A stretch of 64,000 nt of DNA from Spirochaetales bacterium (lineage in GTDB: Bacteria > Spirochaetota > Spirochaetia > SZUA-6 > RPPD01): positions 1 to 64,000 of the forward strand of contig JAFGGG010000001.1 in NCBI GenBank assembly GCA_016930675.1. The letters run 5' to 3'. The translations under genes were made by a program, and so were the position numbers. Every line of letters begins with the position of its first letter. The stretch's first letter is position 1. The notes under the pieces are model-generated. The model did not search any database. It was not told where the DNA came from and was given only the letters and a program-made list of their open reading frames with translations. Shown piece by piece: positions 50,199 to 58,057 of the stretch.

Positions 50199-50810
50199 AT
50201 GGATGACTATGCCATAGTGCGGGACGAATATTTTTATATCAAAGAGCGGGCTTTTAAAGCGCTGCATGAAATTCAAAAAAGCGATGTCGCAAAAATCGTT
50301 ACGGACGATGAGGAAAAACAAGGAGCAAAGCAGCCCCATGAACGGACGGATTTTAAATCCGAAACGCAGAGCCGGCACAAAGCTAAAATACCCGAATCAA
50401 GGCACCTTAGATGTCCTCTGCACTCATGTGAACTGACCACGGTTTATCTTGATACCGTGCTTATCGACTACTGCCCAGAATGTTACGGCATCTGGCTGGA
50501 CTTCGGTGAAATTGAAAATCTATTGAAAAAAAAACTGGAAACAAACCAATTATTTAAAACCAAACTGGCTGAATCCGTAATCCATGAAGAAGATCAGCCG
50601 GTAAATAAAAAATGTCCCGTATGTTTGAAGCCGCTGCAAAAAAAGAAACATTACAGTTCCAACGTGCATATCGATATCTGCCGAATTTGCGGAGGAGTCT
50701 GGCTGGACAGCGGGGAGTTCGCCGCGCTTTATCTGGATAATAAGGGTGACATTCCACCCCGGGATATTCTGGCCGGTGTAATGGGTAATTATATTGATAT
50801 CGAGATATAA
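50199..50810 (+). CDS. Protein with two zf-TFIIB-like zinc fingers
   Basis: 203 residues. Two zf-TFIIB-type modules: CPLHSCELTTVYLDTVLIDYCPECYGIWLDFGE and CPVCLKPLQKKKH ... IDICRICGGVWLDSGE. Each ends in the C-x-x-C-x-G-x-W-L-D hallmark. The finger family binds one zinc each and is found in small proteins of unknown function. The first 65 residues are charged and helical. No ribosome site precedes the ATG. It ends 9 bp from the convergent DUF362 gene. Confidence 0.75.
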   Translation: MDDYAIVRDEYFYIKERAFKALHEIQKSDVAKIVTDDEEKQGAKQPHERTDFKSETQSRHKAKIPESRHLRCPLHSCELTTVYLDTVLIDYCPECYGIWLDFGEIENLLKKKLETNQLFKTKLAESVIHEEDQPVNKKCPVCLKPLQKKKHYSSNVHIDICRICGGVWLDSGEFAALYLDNKGDIPPRDILAGVMGNYIDIEI

Positions 50811-50819
50811 TGAATGGCG

Positions 50820-52013
50820 TCAATCAATCTCAGGCTCATTCACATCAGGCTCTTTGCCGACAACCGCTTTATAGATCCTGGTGGGCACGGGGGGACAGCC
50901 GGACACAAACAGACCTTTTTCTTTGGCCTTGTGCGTACAGTTGCCGATAAGAATCGTACCCTTTTTTATCTCTTCCAGAACAATTCCTTTGCCGATTGCC
51001 AGGTGAAGCTTTTTGTCTTCCAGTACATACGGTTTAAAATCGTCTTTAAATCTTTTTAAAAACAGCATGACGGTCGACTGGCAGGCACTGCATGAGCCCT
51101 TGTCCGTGACCACCACATCCGGATAGGTAATTGAAATCTCCTGCGGAGGCTTTTTATAAACCGTTATATAATCTTTATAGTTATCGGGGATTACCCTGTA
51201 CTCTTCGGGCCTGATGGAGAAGTTCAGTCTTTCCGAGACCAATCTTAAATGGGGAATCTCTTCGGGCTTTTGCCCCATTAAAACGCAGGCGATCACATCG
51301 GCGCCCAGCGGATGCCATGACGCAAGCGCGAAATCCGATTCGATGGATTCGCCGCCGGAGGGCCCCAAGCCCTGCATGCCTGTAAAACCGTCGATAACGG
51401 TAATGTCCGGTAACAGAATGGTGGCCAGATCCGAAATGGCGGTATCGAGTGTTTTATCGGGATATTCCATTCCGTTTACATATTCCAATTGATGAAAGCG
51501 GACTTTTTCATGCTTATAAAGGCAGCCCTTCATGTTTTTTATACCCAGCGTAACGCCGGTATGCATATGTGTCTTGGCTACGGGCAGCGAGAGGATAATG
51601 TCGTACTCCAGTACGGGCGAGCATATTTTTGTTGATTCCACCACCCGCGCTCCCGGAATTTCTTTTTCCACCGGTGGAAACGCGTCCAAATCCAGCAGTT
51701 CGCAATTATACTTTTGAGCTACACCCCTTACTCCGGCCTTTTCAAACGCTTCAAGTGTATTCACTCCGACCAGCGGGCTTTCGCCGATGGCTATTTTAGA
51801 AGCAGCACAATCTTTCAGTACTTCAATCACCGCCGCTATGGCGTTGTGATGAGTATTCACCCCTTTTGTCTTTTTTGCGCTTCTGCCGATATTGGGTTTT
51901 ATTAATACGGATTTACCTTTTAAAAACGTTAAATCCAGACCGCCAAACGCGGTCTTTATATTATGAAAAGGACCTTTTCCTTTGCTCACTACTACCAGAT
52001 TTTTATTTACCAT
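50820..52013 (-). CDS. DUF362 protein
   Basis: 397 residues. The DUF362 pattern is clear: LIKPNIGRSAKKTKGVNTHHNAIAAV, VLEYDIILSLPVAKTHMHTGVTLGIKNMKG, and ITVIDGFTGMQGLGPSGG. The family is often fused to or encoded near ferredoxins and is suspected of an Fe-S-dependent role; no ferredoxin motif is present here, but CSACQS and a late GNCTH with VSGCPPVP supply Cys residues. The start is nearly leaderless and lacks a Shine-Dalgarno. Confidence 0.85.
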   Translation of the reverse strand: MVNKNLVVVSKGKGPFHNIKTAFGGLDLTFLKGKSVLIKPNIGRSAKKTKGVNTHHNAIAAVIEVLKDCAASKIAIGESPLVGVNTLEAFEKAGVRGVAQKYNCELLDLDAFPPVEKEIPGARVVESTKICSPVLEYDIILSLPVAKTHMHTGVTLGIKNMKGCLYKHEKVRFHQLEYVNGMEYPDKTLDTAISDLATILLPDITVIDGFTGMQGLGPSGGESIESDFALASWHPLGADVIACVLMGQKPEEIPHLRLVSERLNFSIRPEEYRVIPDNYKDYITVYKKPPQEISITYPDVVVTDKGSCSACQSTVMLFLKRFKDDFKPYVLEDKKLHLAIGKGIVLEEIKKGTILIGNCTHKAKEKGLFVSGCPPVPTRIYKAVVGKEPDVNEPEID

Positions 52014-52024
52014 ATTGTCTGTTA

Positions 52025-52053
52025 TTATTAAGATTTATTATCTGAAAAGTCAA
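52025..52053 (-). promoter_or_regulatory. Promoter of the DUF362 gene, very short leader
   Basis: Minus strand: -35 TTGACT (52048-52053), 17-bp spacer, -10 TAATAA (52025-52030), then 11 nt to the ATG. Confidence 0.55.
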
Positions 52054-52168
52054 TCCTTTAATCATTATTGATATAAACTAAAAAATCATGCCTGCCTCAA
52101 TCAAGTGTATGCCAAAGCGCTTGACACGTATCATGAAATACCGGACTATAATTCTTAAGGAGGATTAC

Positions 52169-52633
52169 ATGAAAGTTTTATCTAAATCAAGTTTATTTTA
52201 TTGTACAGCAGTATTATTGTTGTGCGGACTCATAATGCCGGCAGCGCTCTTCGCGCAACCGGATGACGAGCCGGAAGAGGAAGAACCGGTTCAAGCCTAT
52301 CCCAATCCGCTGGAGAACGAGATCAGCGATTCCAAAGCCATGCAGCTGATGAAGTCACAGCTTGAGAATATGGGATTTACGGTAGGTCAAATCCAAAAGG
52401 TTGCCAATGGTAAATTCGTTGTAAACGTACAGAGCTGGAATCAGGTAAAGATGAAACCGCGCTTTCGCGGTTCTGTAGAATCAACCGGCGCCAGAATAAA
52501 GGGCGCGCGAGGCACCGGAAAAGTTATCGTCACCGTGAATAAAAGCGGTATTTATTTCGATAACCGCAGCTTTAAAGCCATGGGACTGAAGATGAACGCC
52601 GGAAAGCTTAAACAGGCTGCGATTGTAAAATAG
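52169..52633 (+). CDS. Small exported protein of unknown function
   Basis: 154 residues from ATG 52169 (AAGGAGG upstream). A signal peptide (LLLCGLIMPAALFAQ) is followed by an acidic linker (PDDEPEEEEP), then a small alpha/beta segment with many Lys/Arg. I do not recognise a family. TTGACA and TATAAT are present upstream (52121-52158), but 20 bp apart, too far for a normal promoter. Convergent with the M48 gene. Confidence 0.65.
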   Translation: MKVLSKSSLFYCTAVLLLCGLIMPAALFAQPDDEPEEEEPVQAYPNPLENEISDSKAMQLMKSQLENMGFTVGQIQKVANGKFVVNVQSWNQVKMKPRFRGSVESTGARIKGARGTGKVIVTVNKSGIYFDNRSFKAMGLKMNAGKLKQAAIVK

Positions 52634-52672
52634 CGAATACGAAATTATCCAAAAAGTCTTATCTGCAGTACT

Positions 52673-54625
52673 CTAGTAAAGTACGATTGTAACAGCAATA
52701 TCATTGCTGTAGAGAACCGCGATATTCTGCCTGCCCTCATAAAGATAATAACGGTCGGCTATGCGTTTATGCGGACCGAAAGATTTCTCGATGTCCCCTT
52801 TTGCCGATCCCACCCCGATATCTTCCTCCACCTTGGGACTGTTTGCTGCGGCCAGCTCGATACTCTGCACGGTTCCGTCATAGATATACAGTTTAGCCTT
52901 CATGTCTTTATAGTACCAGATCTCTTCACCTGTTTCGTATGCCGCAATCTCAGTCGCTTTACCCCATGATTCAAGTACCTGTTTGAGGTTCGAACCGATC
53001 TTTATGCCGTTGACGGCAAGATAATCCCTTTCCGGCGCTTCAGGCACCGGTACCGCAGTTATCGAGGCCAGATGGTACGCCCACAGTGAGCTTGCTTCGT
53101 ACATGTTAAGATAATCCACGGCCACGATGGCCGCTGTTTCCTTATCACCCATCATATAAAGGACAAGCGCGTAATTGAGCACGGGAGTGAAATCACTGTA
53201 CACGAATTCCGGATTAAGCATTTGGGTCATTTCCAAATGCTGTCTCATATTTTGTAAACTCGCATAAACCTGCTCGTCGAAATCGGCCGCCCCTATAAGC
53301 GAGGAGTATTCATTATGATAGTCCAGCGCTAATTCTCCGAAAAGCTGCAGCGCATCCTGTTCCTTGCCGATTAAAAAGTACACGACACCAAGATTGGAAA
53401 AAGTCGCATAATTGGGCTGCAGCACGCAGGCCTGACTGGCCAGGGCCACACTTTCTTCCTCGTCTTTTGCGTCTTTGGAATACGCCAAAAGCAGGGCGAA
53501 GTTGGAATAAAAGCCGGGATCAACCGCGTCCTGATACACCTTTTTATAGGCGTCCCGCGCCTTATAATACAGTGTTTTGTCGCCGGGAATCTCTTTGGGA
53601 CTGCTCTTCTTGGGGCTGGCGAACACCAGATCGTCTCTAAAGGCGGGAAGATCAATTATCCCGCGCAGTTTTTGATCCTTCAAGGAGACTGTGGCCAGCC
53701 AGCGTTTGTGATAAGCCACGGCGCGGGCTTTAAGCAGATAGATGTTGCCCGGAAACTGCTTTAATCCCTGATCCAGCTGCTGAATGGCCTGAGCAAGATT
53801 CATACCTAGCGAAATATCGGAAATAGCCTGCTCCAGTTTAGCCGCCCACGCATGCCAGTCCTGTCCTTCTGCTTTAAACTGCGCCAATCTGTTGTGCGGA
53901 GAAGGGTGGGTTTCCAGATAGATATTAAAGCTTGAGGAGGGAATGCCCTGCAACTGATCCTGATGCATGGCGTTTAAGATTTCCAGAGTGGCGATCATGG
54001 AATCGGGATTATAACCCGCTTTCTGCAAAAGCAGGTAACCTGTCCTGTCCGCTTCGAACTCATTAGCCTGGGTGTATTTAATCAGTTTGAGATCCAATGT
54101 ATCCGGATCTTTTTCCATTAAGTCCCAGGTTCTTTTCATGGATTTGAACGCGTGCCTGTTGTAATAGTGTCCCAGCTCATGGGCCACTATCGGAGCAATC
54201 AGATTTTCCCTCAGCACAGCCAGTTCCGCAGCCGGTATCTGGTTTAGGGTTTTTCCGCTGTAGAGCTCGATTATCTGATCAAGTATGGTGAGGGTCCCCA
54301 AATTAAACACAAACTGCCCGCCGGGAAAAGCGGCCGCGTTAAATTCTCCCGAATTGAGTACCGCATACTGAATATGAAAACCTTTTTCACCTGAAAAGCG
54401 GGAAAGCCGTAAAAAAGCGGATTCCAATGGCTGCTTCCACTCGCCCGGATCCACCATACCGATCTGCTTGATCATGTTCTCGTACCAGACCTGGCTCTGG
54501 CGCATCATGTATGACCAAAGCTCTATGTCCGTATCGGCTGCTGCTGATTGTGCATGGATTAAGGTAAGACCGCCGCCGCCCAGCAGCCAGAGAACAACTA
54601 AAACATAAAGAAAGTACTTCTTCAT
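52673..54625 (-). CDS. M48-family metalloprotease with TPR region
   Basis: 650 residues from ATG 54625 (GGAGG upstream). Signal peptide (to about residue 26), zinc motif HELGH (149-153) with the third ligand in NEFEAD (Glu189), and PGGQFVFNLG before it, as in M48 proteases such as BepA. A TPR-rich region (about 290-530) and a C-terminal beta domain with two TVQSIEL-type motifs follow. BepA-like proteins are periplasmic chaperone-proteases for outer-membrane assembly, which suits this envelope-rich locus. Confidence 0.9.
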   Translation of the reverse strand: MKKYFLYVLVVLWLLGGGGLTLIHAQSAAADTDIELWSYMMRQSQVWYENMIKQIGMVDPGEWKQPLESAFLRLSRFSGEKGFHIQYAVLNSGEFNAAAFPGGQFVFNLGTLTILDQIIELYSGKTLNQIPAAELAVLRENLIAPIVAHELGHYYNRHAFKSMKRTWDLMEKDPDTLDLKLIKYTQANEFEADRTGYLLLQKAGYNPDSMIATLEILNAMHQDQLQGIPSSSFNIYLETHPSPHNRLAQFKAEGQDWHAWAAKLEQAISDISLGMNLAQAIQQLDQGLKQFPGNIYLLKARAVAYHKRWLATVSLKDQKLRGIIDLPAFRDDLVFASPKKSSPKEIPGDKTLYYKARDAYKKVYQDAVDPGFYSNFALLLAYSKDAKDEEESVALASQACVLQPNYATFSNLGVVYFLIGKEQDALQLFGELALDYHNEYSSLIGAADFDEQVYASLQNMRQHLEMTQMLNPEFVYSDFTPVLNYALVLYMMGDKETAAIVAVDYLNMYEASSLWAYHLASITAVPVPEAPERDYLAVNGIKIGSNLKQVLESWGKATEIAAYETGEEIWYYKDMKAKLYIYDGTVQSIELAAANSPKVEEDIGVGSAKGDIEKSFGPHKRIADRYYLYEGRQNIAVLYSNDIAVTIVLY

Positions 54626-54659
54626 AAGGTACCTCCATGTTTTTATTGATGTTATTAAT

Positions 54660-54688
54660 AGCATAAGCTGTTTTACCACCTGCGTCAA
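54660..54688 (-). promoter_or_regulatory. Promoter of the M48 protease gene
   Basis: Minus strand: -35 TTGACG (54683-54688), 17-bp spacer, -10 TATGCT (54660-54665). Confidence 0.6.
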
Positions 54689-54779
54689 GAAAATCTAGGA
54701 CAAACGATCACTTCCGTATTTTAGATACTTTTTCCGTAGATACGGCCGGGCTGTCATGTTTTTAACATCTTCCCTGCCG

Positions 54780-54801
54780 AAAAAGCCACCACAGATGGCG
54801 G
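54780..54801 (-). terminator. Terminator of the matrixin-membrane protein operon
   Basis: Minus strand GCCATCTGTGGTGGC, a short stem with loop TCTGTGG, then TTTTTC. The loop and neighbouring bases are the same as in the 48000-48034 terminator (CCATCTGTGGTGG), so both probably belong to one terminator type in this genome. Confidence 0.5.
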
Positions 54802-54818
54802 TCTGTTAATGTAATAAA

Positions 54819-55394
54819 TCATGAAGCTGCTTCGGTTGTCTTGCAGACTTTAATAATCCCGTAAGCTATGCCGCCGATGAGACAATACAAAGCTCCCATG
54901 GTCACAAATACAAATTTAGGCACGGCACAATAGAAAGCCAAAGGCGGCCACAACTCCGAATCCGAACCCAGCAATACCCGGATCAAAGCCAGATTCTCCA
55001 CCGAGTCCAGAAGGGCGGCACAAATTTGCGCCCAGGAAAGAATAATTCCCAGTATAACAATGAATTTGCAGCGATTTAAAAATCCGCGGGCCACCAACAC
55101 ACAACCAAGACCAAGAGCACATGAATACAAAACAAGATACAGGTAGTCCAGCCCCATATTCAAGCCGGCGTACAGCGGCCCGTCCTTTCCCCATGACCCA
55201 ATCATCTGCTGCGCGTTTTCCAGGCTGCCGGCGAATTCAAATGAAACAATTCCCAGCGGCGCGGCCTGTGTCTGCAGAGGCATGCCGATTATATACAGAC
55301 ATACCATTACTCCGACTGCCAGTACCGCCAATACCGGAAGCACATATTTTTGCGCTGATTTCTCAATCCATCTAAAGGGATGTGGATATTTCAT
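54819..55394 (-). CDS. Four-helix membrane protein of unknown function
   Basis: 191 residues from ATG 55394 (AGAGGTGAG upstream). Four hydrophobic helices (about 22-46, 85-105, 115-140, 158-182). The first loop is large and external. No family recognised. It lies 13 nt after the matrixin-like gene and forms an operon with it, so it may help export, anchor or regulate the protease. Confidence 0.7.
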   Translation of the reverse strand: MKYPHPFRWIEKSAQKYVLPVLAVLAVGVMVCLYIIGMPLQTQAAPLGIVSFEFAGSLENAQQMIGSWGKDGPLYAGLNMGLDYLYLVLYSCALGLGCVLVARGFLNRCKFIVILGIILSWAQICAALLDSVENLALIRVLLGSDSELWPPLAFYCAVPKFVFVTMGALYCLIGGIAYGIIKVCKTTEAAS

Positions 55395-55407
55395 ACTCTC
55401 ACCTCTC

Positions 55408-56025
55408 TTACTTAAAATTATAGAGTGTTTCATAGGCGCTTATGGTTTCCCCGTCTATAACGCCTTTAAAAAATGATTCTTCTTTTGAAGATTTCTTTTT
55501 CATAACTGAAGTATCAGACTCTATATGATCCAACCCGATCATATGCCCGATTTCATGGATAAGCACCCCTTCGATGTAATAGGCATTTTTCGAATTTGTA
55601 TGTAAAGTTGTGAATTTTGTCAACGTCATGTTCAAAATGATATCCGATTCTATAATATTATCTTTATCATCGTACCAGTTCTGACACCAGGCAATTTTTG
55701 TGACAGCGACCTCACGGGGCCAGCGTGTGAGAAAAGAAACCGTGTTTTTACCGTCTTTTCTGATCCCGGCCCGGTTTCTTCCTTTATAAACAAACGTAAA
55801 ATGAGAAATCCGCTGCCAGTTATCAAAAGCCGTCTGCACAGCAGTTTCCGTAAGCTCATTTGCTTCTGTATTTAGATAATATTCTATAATATTTTCCGCT
55901 CTGCGGTGCACGCTGTTTTCCTGTACTCGGTTTACGACACTATCATCTTTGCCGCAGGCCGGCAGGAAAAATAGAGGCAGCAATAAAAAAATAAGATATG
56001 CGTTTTGCTTGCTTTTTAAATGCAT
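55408..56025 (-). CDS. Matrixin-like metalloprotease lipoprotein
   Basis: 205 residues. Lipobox LPAC (Cys24). Zinc motif HEIGHMIGLDH (157-167), matching the metzincin pattern HExxHxxGxxH, with a Met-turn in SVMKKK (173-176). The family is M10/M12-like; eukaryotic matrixins degrade extracellular matrix. There is no visible propeptide Cys switch. The mRNA appears nearly leaderless (promoter at 56038-56066). It probably acts on the cell surface or periplasm. Confidence 0.85.
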   Translation of the reverse strand: MHLKSKQNAYLIFLLLPLFFLPACGKDDSVVNRVQENSVHRRAENIIEYYLNTEANELTETAVQTAFDNWQRISHFTFVYKGRNRAGIRKDGKNTVSFLTRWPREVAVTKIAWCQNWYDDKDNIIESDIILNMTLTKFTTLHTNSKNAYYIEGVLIHEIGHMIGLDHIESDTSVMKKKSSKEESFFKGVIDGETISAYETLYNFK

Positions 56026-56037
56026 GGCGCTTGTTTA

Positions 56038-56066
56038 TTAGTAACACATCTGGCCGGTTATGTAAA
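56038..56066 (-). promoter_or_regulatory. Promoter of the matrixin-like gene, very short leader
   Basis: Minus strand: -35 TTTACA (56061-56066), 17-bp spacer, -10 TACTAA (56038-56043), then 12 nt to the ATG without a Shine-Dalgarno. Confidence 0.5.
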
Positions 56067-56109
56067 TTTATTATCTGCATATCATATCACTCATGTAACC
56101 GCTTACGCA

Positions 56110-56138
56110 TTGTAAGATACACGATAATTAGATAAAAT
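56110..56138 (+). promoter_or_regulatory. Promoter of the tail-collar lipoprotein gene
   Basis: -35 TTGTAA (56110-56115), 17-bp spacer, -10 TAAAAT (56133-56138). Confidence 0.55.
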
Positions 56139-56166
56139 AGCATAACTATAGGTCAAGGAGAAGGTC

Positions 56167-56553
56167 ATGAAAAACACAGCAGGCATATTGCTAAAAAGTA
56201 CATTTGTGTTGTTTTTACTTGCAGCTCTCTCGGTGAGTTGTGATGTAGCTTCAGGAGGCGGAGGAGCGGAAATCGAGACCCTTGAAATCAGGTATATAAT
56301 CTGTGTCAGCGGAGGCGATGATCCATACGGAGGGGGCGGACCGTATGTTGCCAATGCCATGCTGGGAGAGATCAGAGTTTTTGCAGGAAGCACGGCGCCT
56401 CCAGGTTGGGCATTTTGCGAAGGTAATTTATTGACTGTAGGCGCGAATGCAGCTTTATTTGCCGTACTAGGGACTACATATGGAGGTGACGGTGTTGTTA
56501 CCTTCGCCATCCCCGATTTGCGCGGAAAAGTGGTAATCCATCCCAGTCCGTAA
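56167..56553 (+). CDS. Phage tail-collar domain lipoprotein
   Basis: 128 residues. Lipobox SVSC at Cys25, a GGGG linker, then a tail-collar fold (MLGEIRVFAGSTAPPGWAFCEGNLL ... LFAVLGTTYGGDG ... FAIPDLRGKVVIHPSP). In phages the collar domain sits in tail fibres; free bacterial copies (microcystin-dependent-protein type) are of unknown function. Here it is lipid anchored. It is a normal length for the single domain, so not a remnant. No other phage genes are near. AAGGAG lies upstream. Confidence 0.82.
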   Translation: MKNTAGILLKSTFVLFLLAALSVSCDVASGGGGAEIETLEIRYIICVSGGDDPYGGGGPYVANAMLGEIRVFAGSTAPPGWAFCEGNLLTVGANAALFAVLGTTYGGDGVVTFAIPDLRGKVVIHPSP

Positions 56554-56586
56554 AAATCTTTTTAACTCTGGAAACGGAATAACACT

Positions 56587-57492
56587 ATGAACATATTTCT
56601 TACCGGTGGTACGGGATTTATCGGCTCATACGTGGCAAAAGCCTTGCTCGACGCAGGACATACAATAGATGTACTGGCCCGTAATCCGCAAAAACTGCCG
56701 GCCCTGGCGCAACTGCCCGGTATCCGCACCATAAAGGGAACTCTCAGCGATTTCGAGGTAATCCGGCAAAATCTAAAGCACAAGGACGCGGTGGTACATG
56801 TGGCCCTGGGCTGGGGTGATACCGCCGTTGATATGCTGAACAATGACACCCTGCCTTCCGTTTTTATCATGGAACAGGCCGCCGAAGCTCACGTAAAACA
56901 TTTTATGTATACCTCCTCCACCGCGGCCTTCGGCGAGCTGCCTGATCATGTGGCTGAAGATAGCAAAACACGGCCGCTGGATTTTTACGGAGCCACAAAA
57001 GCTGCGACTGAGAATTACTTGCTGGCGCTGGCCGGACAGTATCCCATGCGCTGCAACATCATAAGGCCGGGATATACTTTCGGCAATCCCGTAATCCCGG
57101 GAGCGACCACCCAACCTGACCGGCGCTTTCACGACATTGTAAAAACGGCATTACATAACAACGATATCGAAGTGATAAAACATGACGGCACTCAATTTAT
57201 TTACGCGGGAGATCTGGCAGCACTATTCATGGCAGTGCTGCATGGGGCCGTGAACAAACAGATATATCTGGGTCTGGGCACGGAGTTCATAACATGGGAA
57301 GAAATCGCCCGCACGGCTGTTGCCATAACGGGGTCAAAGAGCAAAATTTCAGTCATCAATAAAGGCTATAATAAAGAACCGCGCTATTATCTGGTAGACA
57401 AAATAAAAAAACAGTTCAAGCTGTCATTTACAGCCCGAGACAAAATTACCGAACACATCGCTTATCTTACAAATGCTCTTCGTGGTGAGTAA
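56587..57492 (+). CDS. NAD(P)-dependent epimerase / reductase
   Basis: 301 residues, extended short-chain dehydrogenase fold. GGTGFIGSYV (7-16) binds NAD(P), and the catalytic pair is YGATK (Tyr-x-x-x-Lys). A STAAFGE segment supplies the usual Ser/Thr. It probably acts on nucleotide sugars or similar substrates; specificity cannot be told. It lies 33 nt after the tail-collar gene and overlaps the convergent flavoprotein gene by 26 nt. Confidence 0.85.
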   Translation: MNIFLTGGTGFIGSYVAKALLDAGHTIDVLARNPQKLPALAQLPGIRTIKGTLSDFEVIRQNLKHKDAVVHVALGWGDTAVDMLNNDTLPSVFIMEQAAEAHVKHFMYTSSTAAFGELPDHVAEDSKTRPLDFYGATKAATENYLLALAGQYPMRCNIIRPGYTFGNPVIPGATTQPDRRFHDIVKTALHNNDIEVIKHDGTQFIYAGDLAALFMAVLHGAVNKQIYLGLGTEFITWEEIARTAVAITGSKSKISVINKGYNKEPRYYLVDKIKKQFKLSFTARDKITEHIAYLTNALRGE

Positions 57493-58054
57493 GGGCTGAT
57501 ATAAGAGCATGCATCATATTCTCTATTGTTTTTAAACCAAGACTGTCTTCTTTGGCCGTTCCCGCGATTGTACCCCCGGAATGACTGTAGGGCGGCCCGT
57601 CATTAATAACATGCATCCCCTGCTGAAGGAGAAAGGTCTGGATATTTTGCAGGGCAAGCTCCTGTCCGCCGTGTCTGAAACCCGCGCAGGCGATACCGCA
57701 GCCGGTTTTACCCTGCATGGCAAGCGGCAGATCATAACTCGGCCTTAAGACGACGCAGCGGTCCATCATGACCTTTAGCTGCCCCGACACAAGCCCCATG
57801 TATACCGGTGTAGCCAACACCAAGCCATGACACCATATCATCGCCTTTATAATATCATCCATATCGTCCGGATCAATACAGCGGCCACTCCCGGCACATT
57901 TCCAGCAGCCTTTACAGGGATGGATTTTTTTATCCGAGAGTGTTATATATTTTGTTTTTACATTTTGATTTTTCAACACATTGAGTGCGTGCTTTAAAGC
58001 ATAGGCGGTATTACCATTTTTATGCGGACTTCCGGAGATACCGAGTATGTTCAC
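57467..58054 (-). CDS. Flavodoxin-fold oxidoreductase with a Cys motif
   Basis: 195 residues, GTG start with AGAGG upstream. FMN-binding GISGSPHKNGNT at the start; CKGCWKCAGSGRC fits the compact CX2CX2CX4-7C pattern of iron-sulfur flavoproteins. Many NADPH-dependent FMN reductases of this family keep the same motif, so a cluster is possible, not proven. It starts 3 nt after the cNMP-AckA-PduL stop and is co-translated with it, suggesting a redox partner role in the same pathway. Confidence 0.85.
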   Translation of the reverse strand: MNILGISGSPHKNGNTAYALKHALNVLKNQNVKTKYITLSDKKIHPCKGCWKCAGSGRCIDPDDMDDIIKAMIWCHGLVLATPVYMGLVSGQLKVMMDRCVVLRPSYDLPLAMQGKTGCGIACAGFRHGGQELALQNIQTFLLQQGMHVINDGPPYSHSGGTIAGTAKEDSLGLKTIENMMHALISALTHHEEHL

Positions 58055-58057
58055 GCT

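Noticed and set aside
52121-52158. Promoter for the small exported protein at 52169
   Set aside because: TTGACA and TATAAT are 20 bp apart, outside the usual spacing, and the start would lie at the ribosome site.
56167-56553. Prophage remnant
   Set aside because: Only the collar domain is phage-like; it has a lipobox, its own promoter and ordinary bacterial neighbours.
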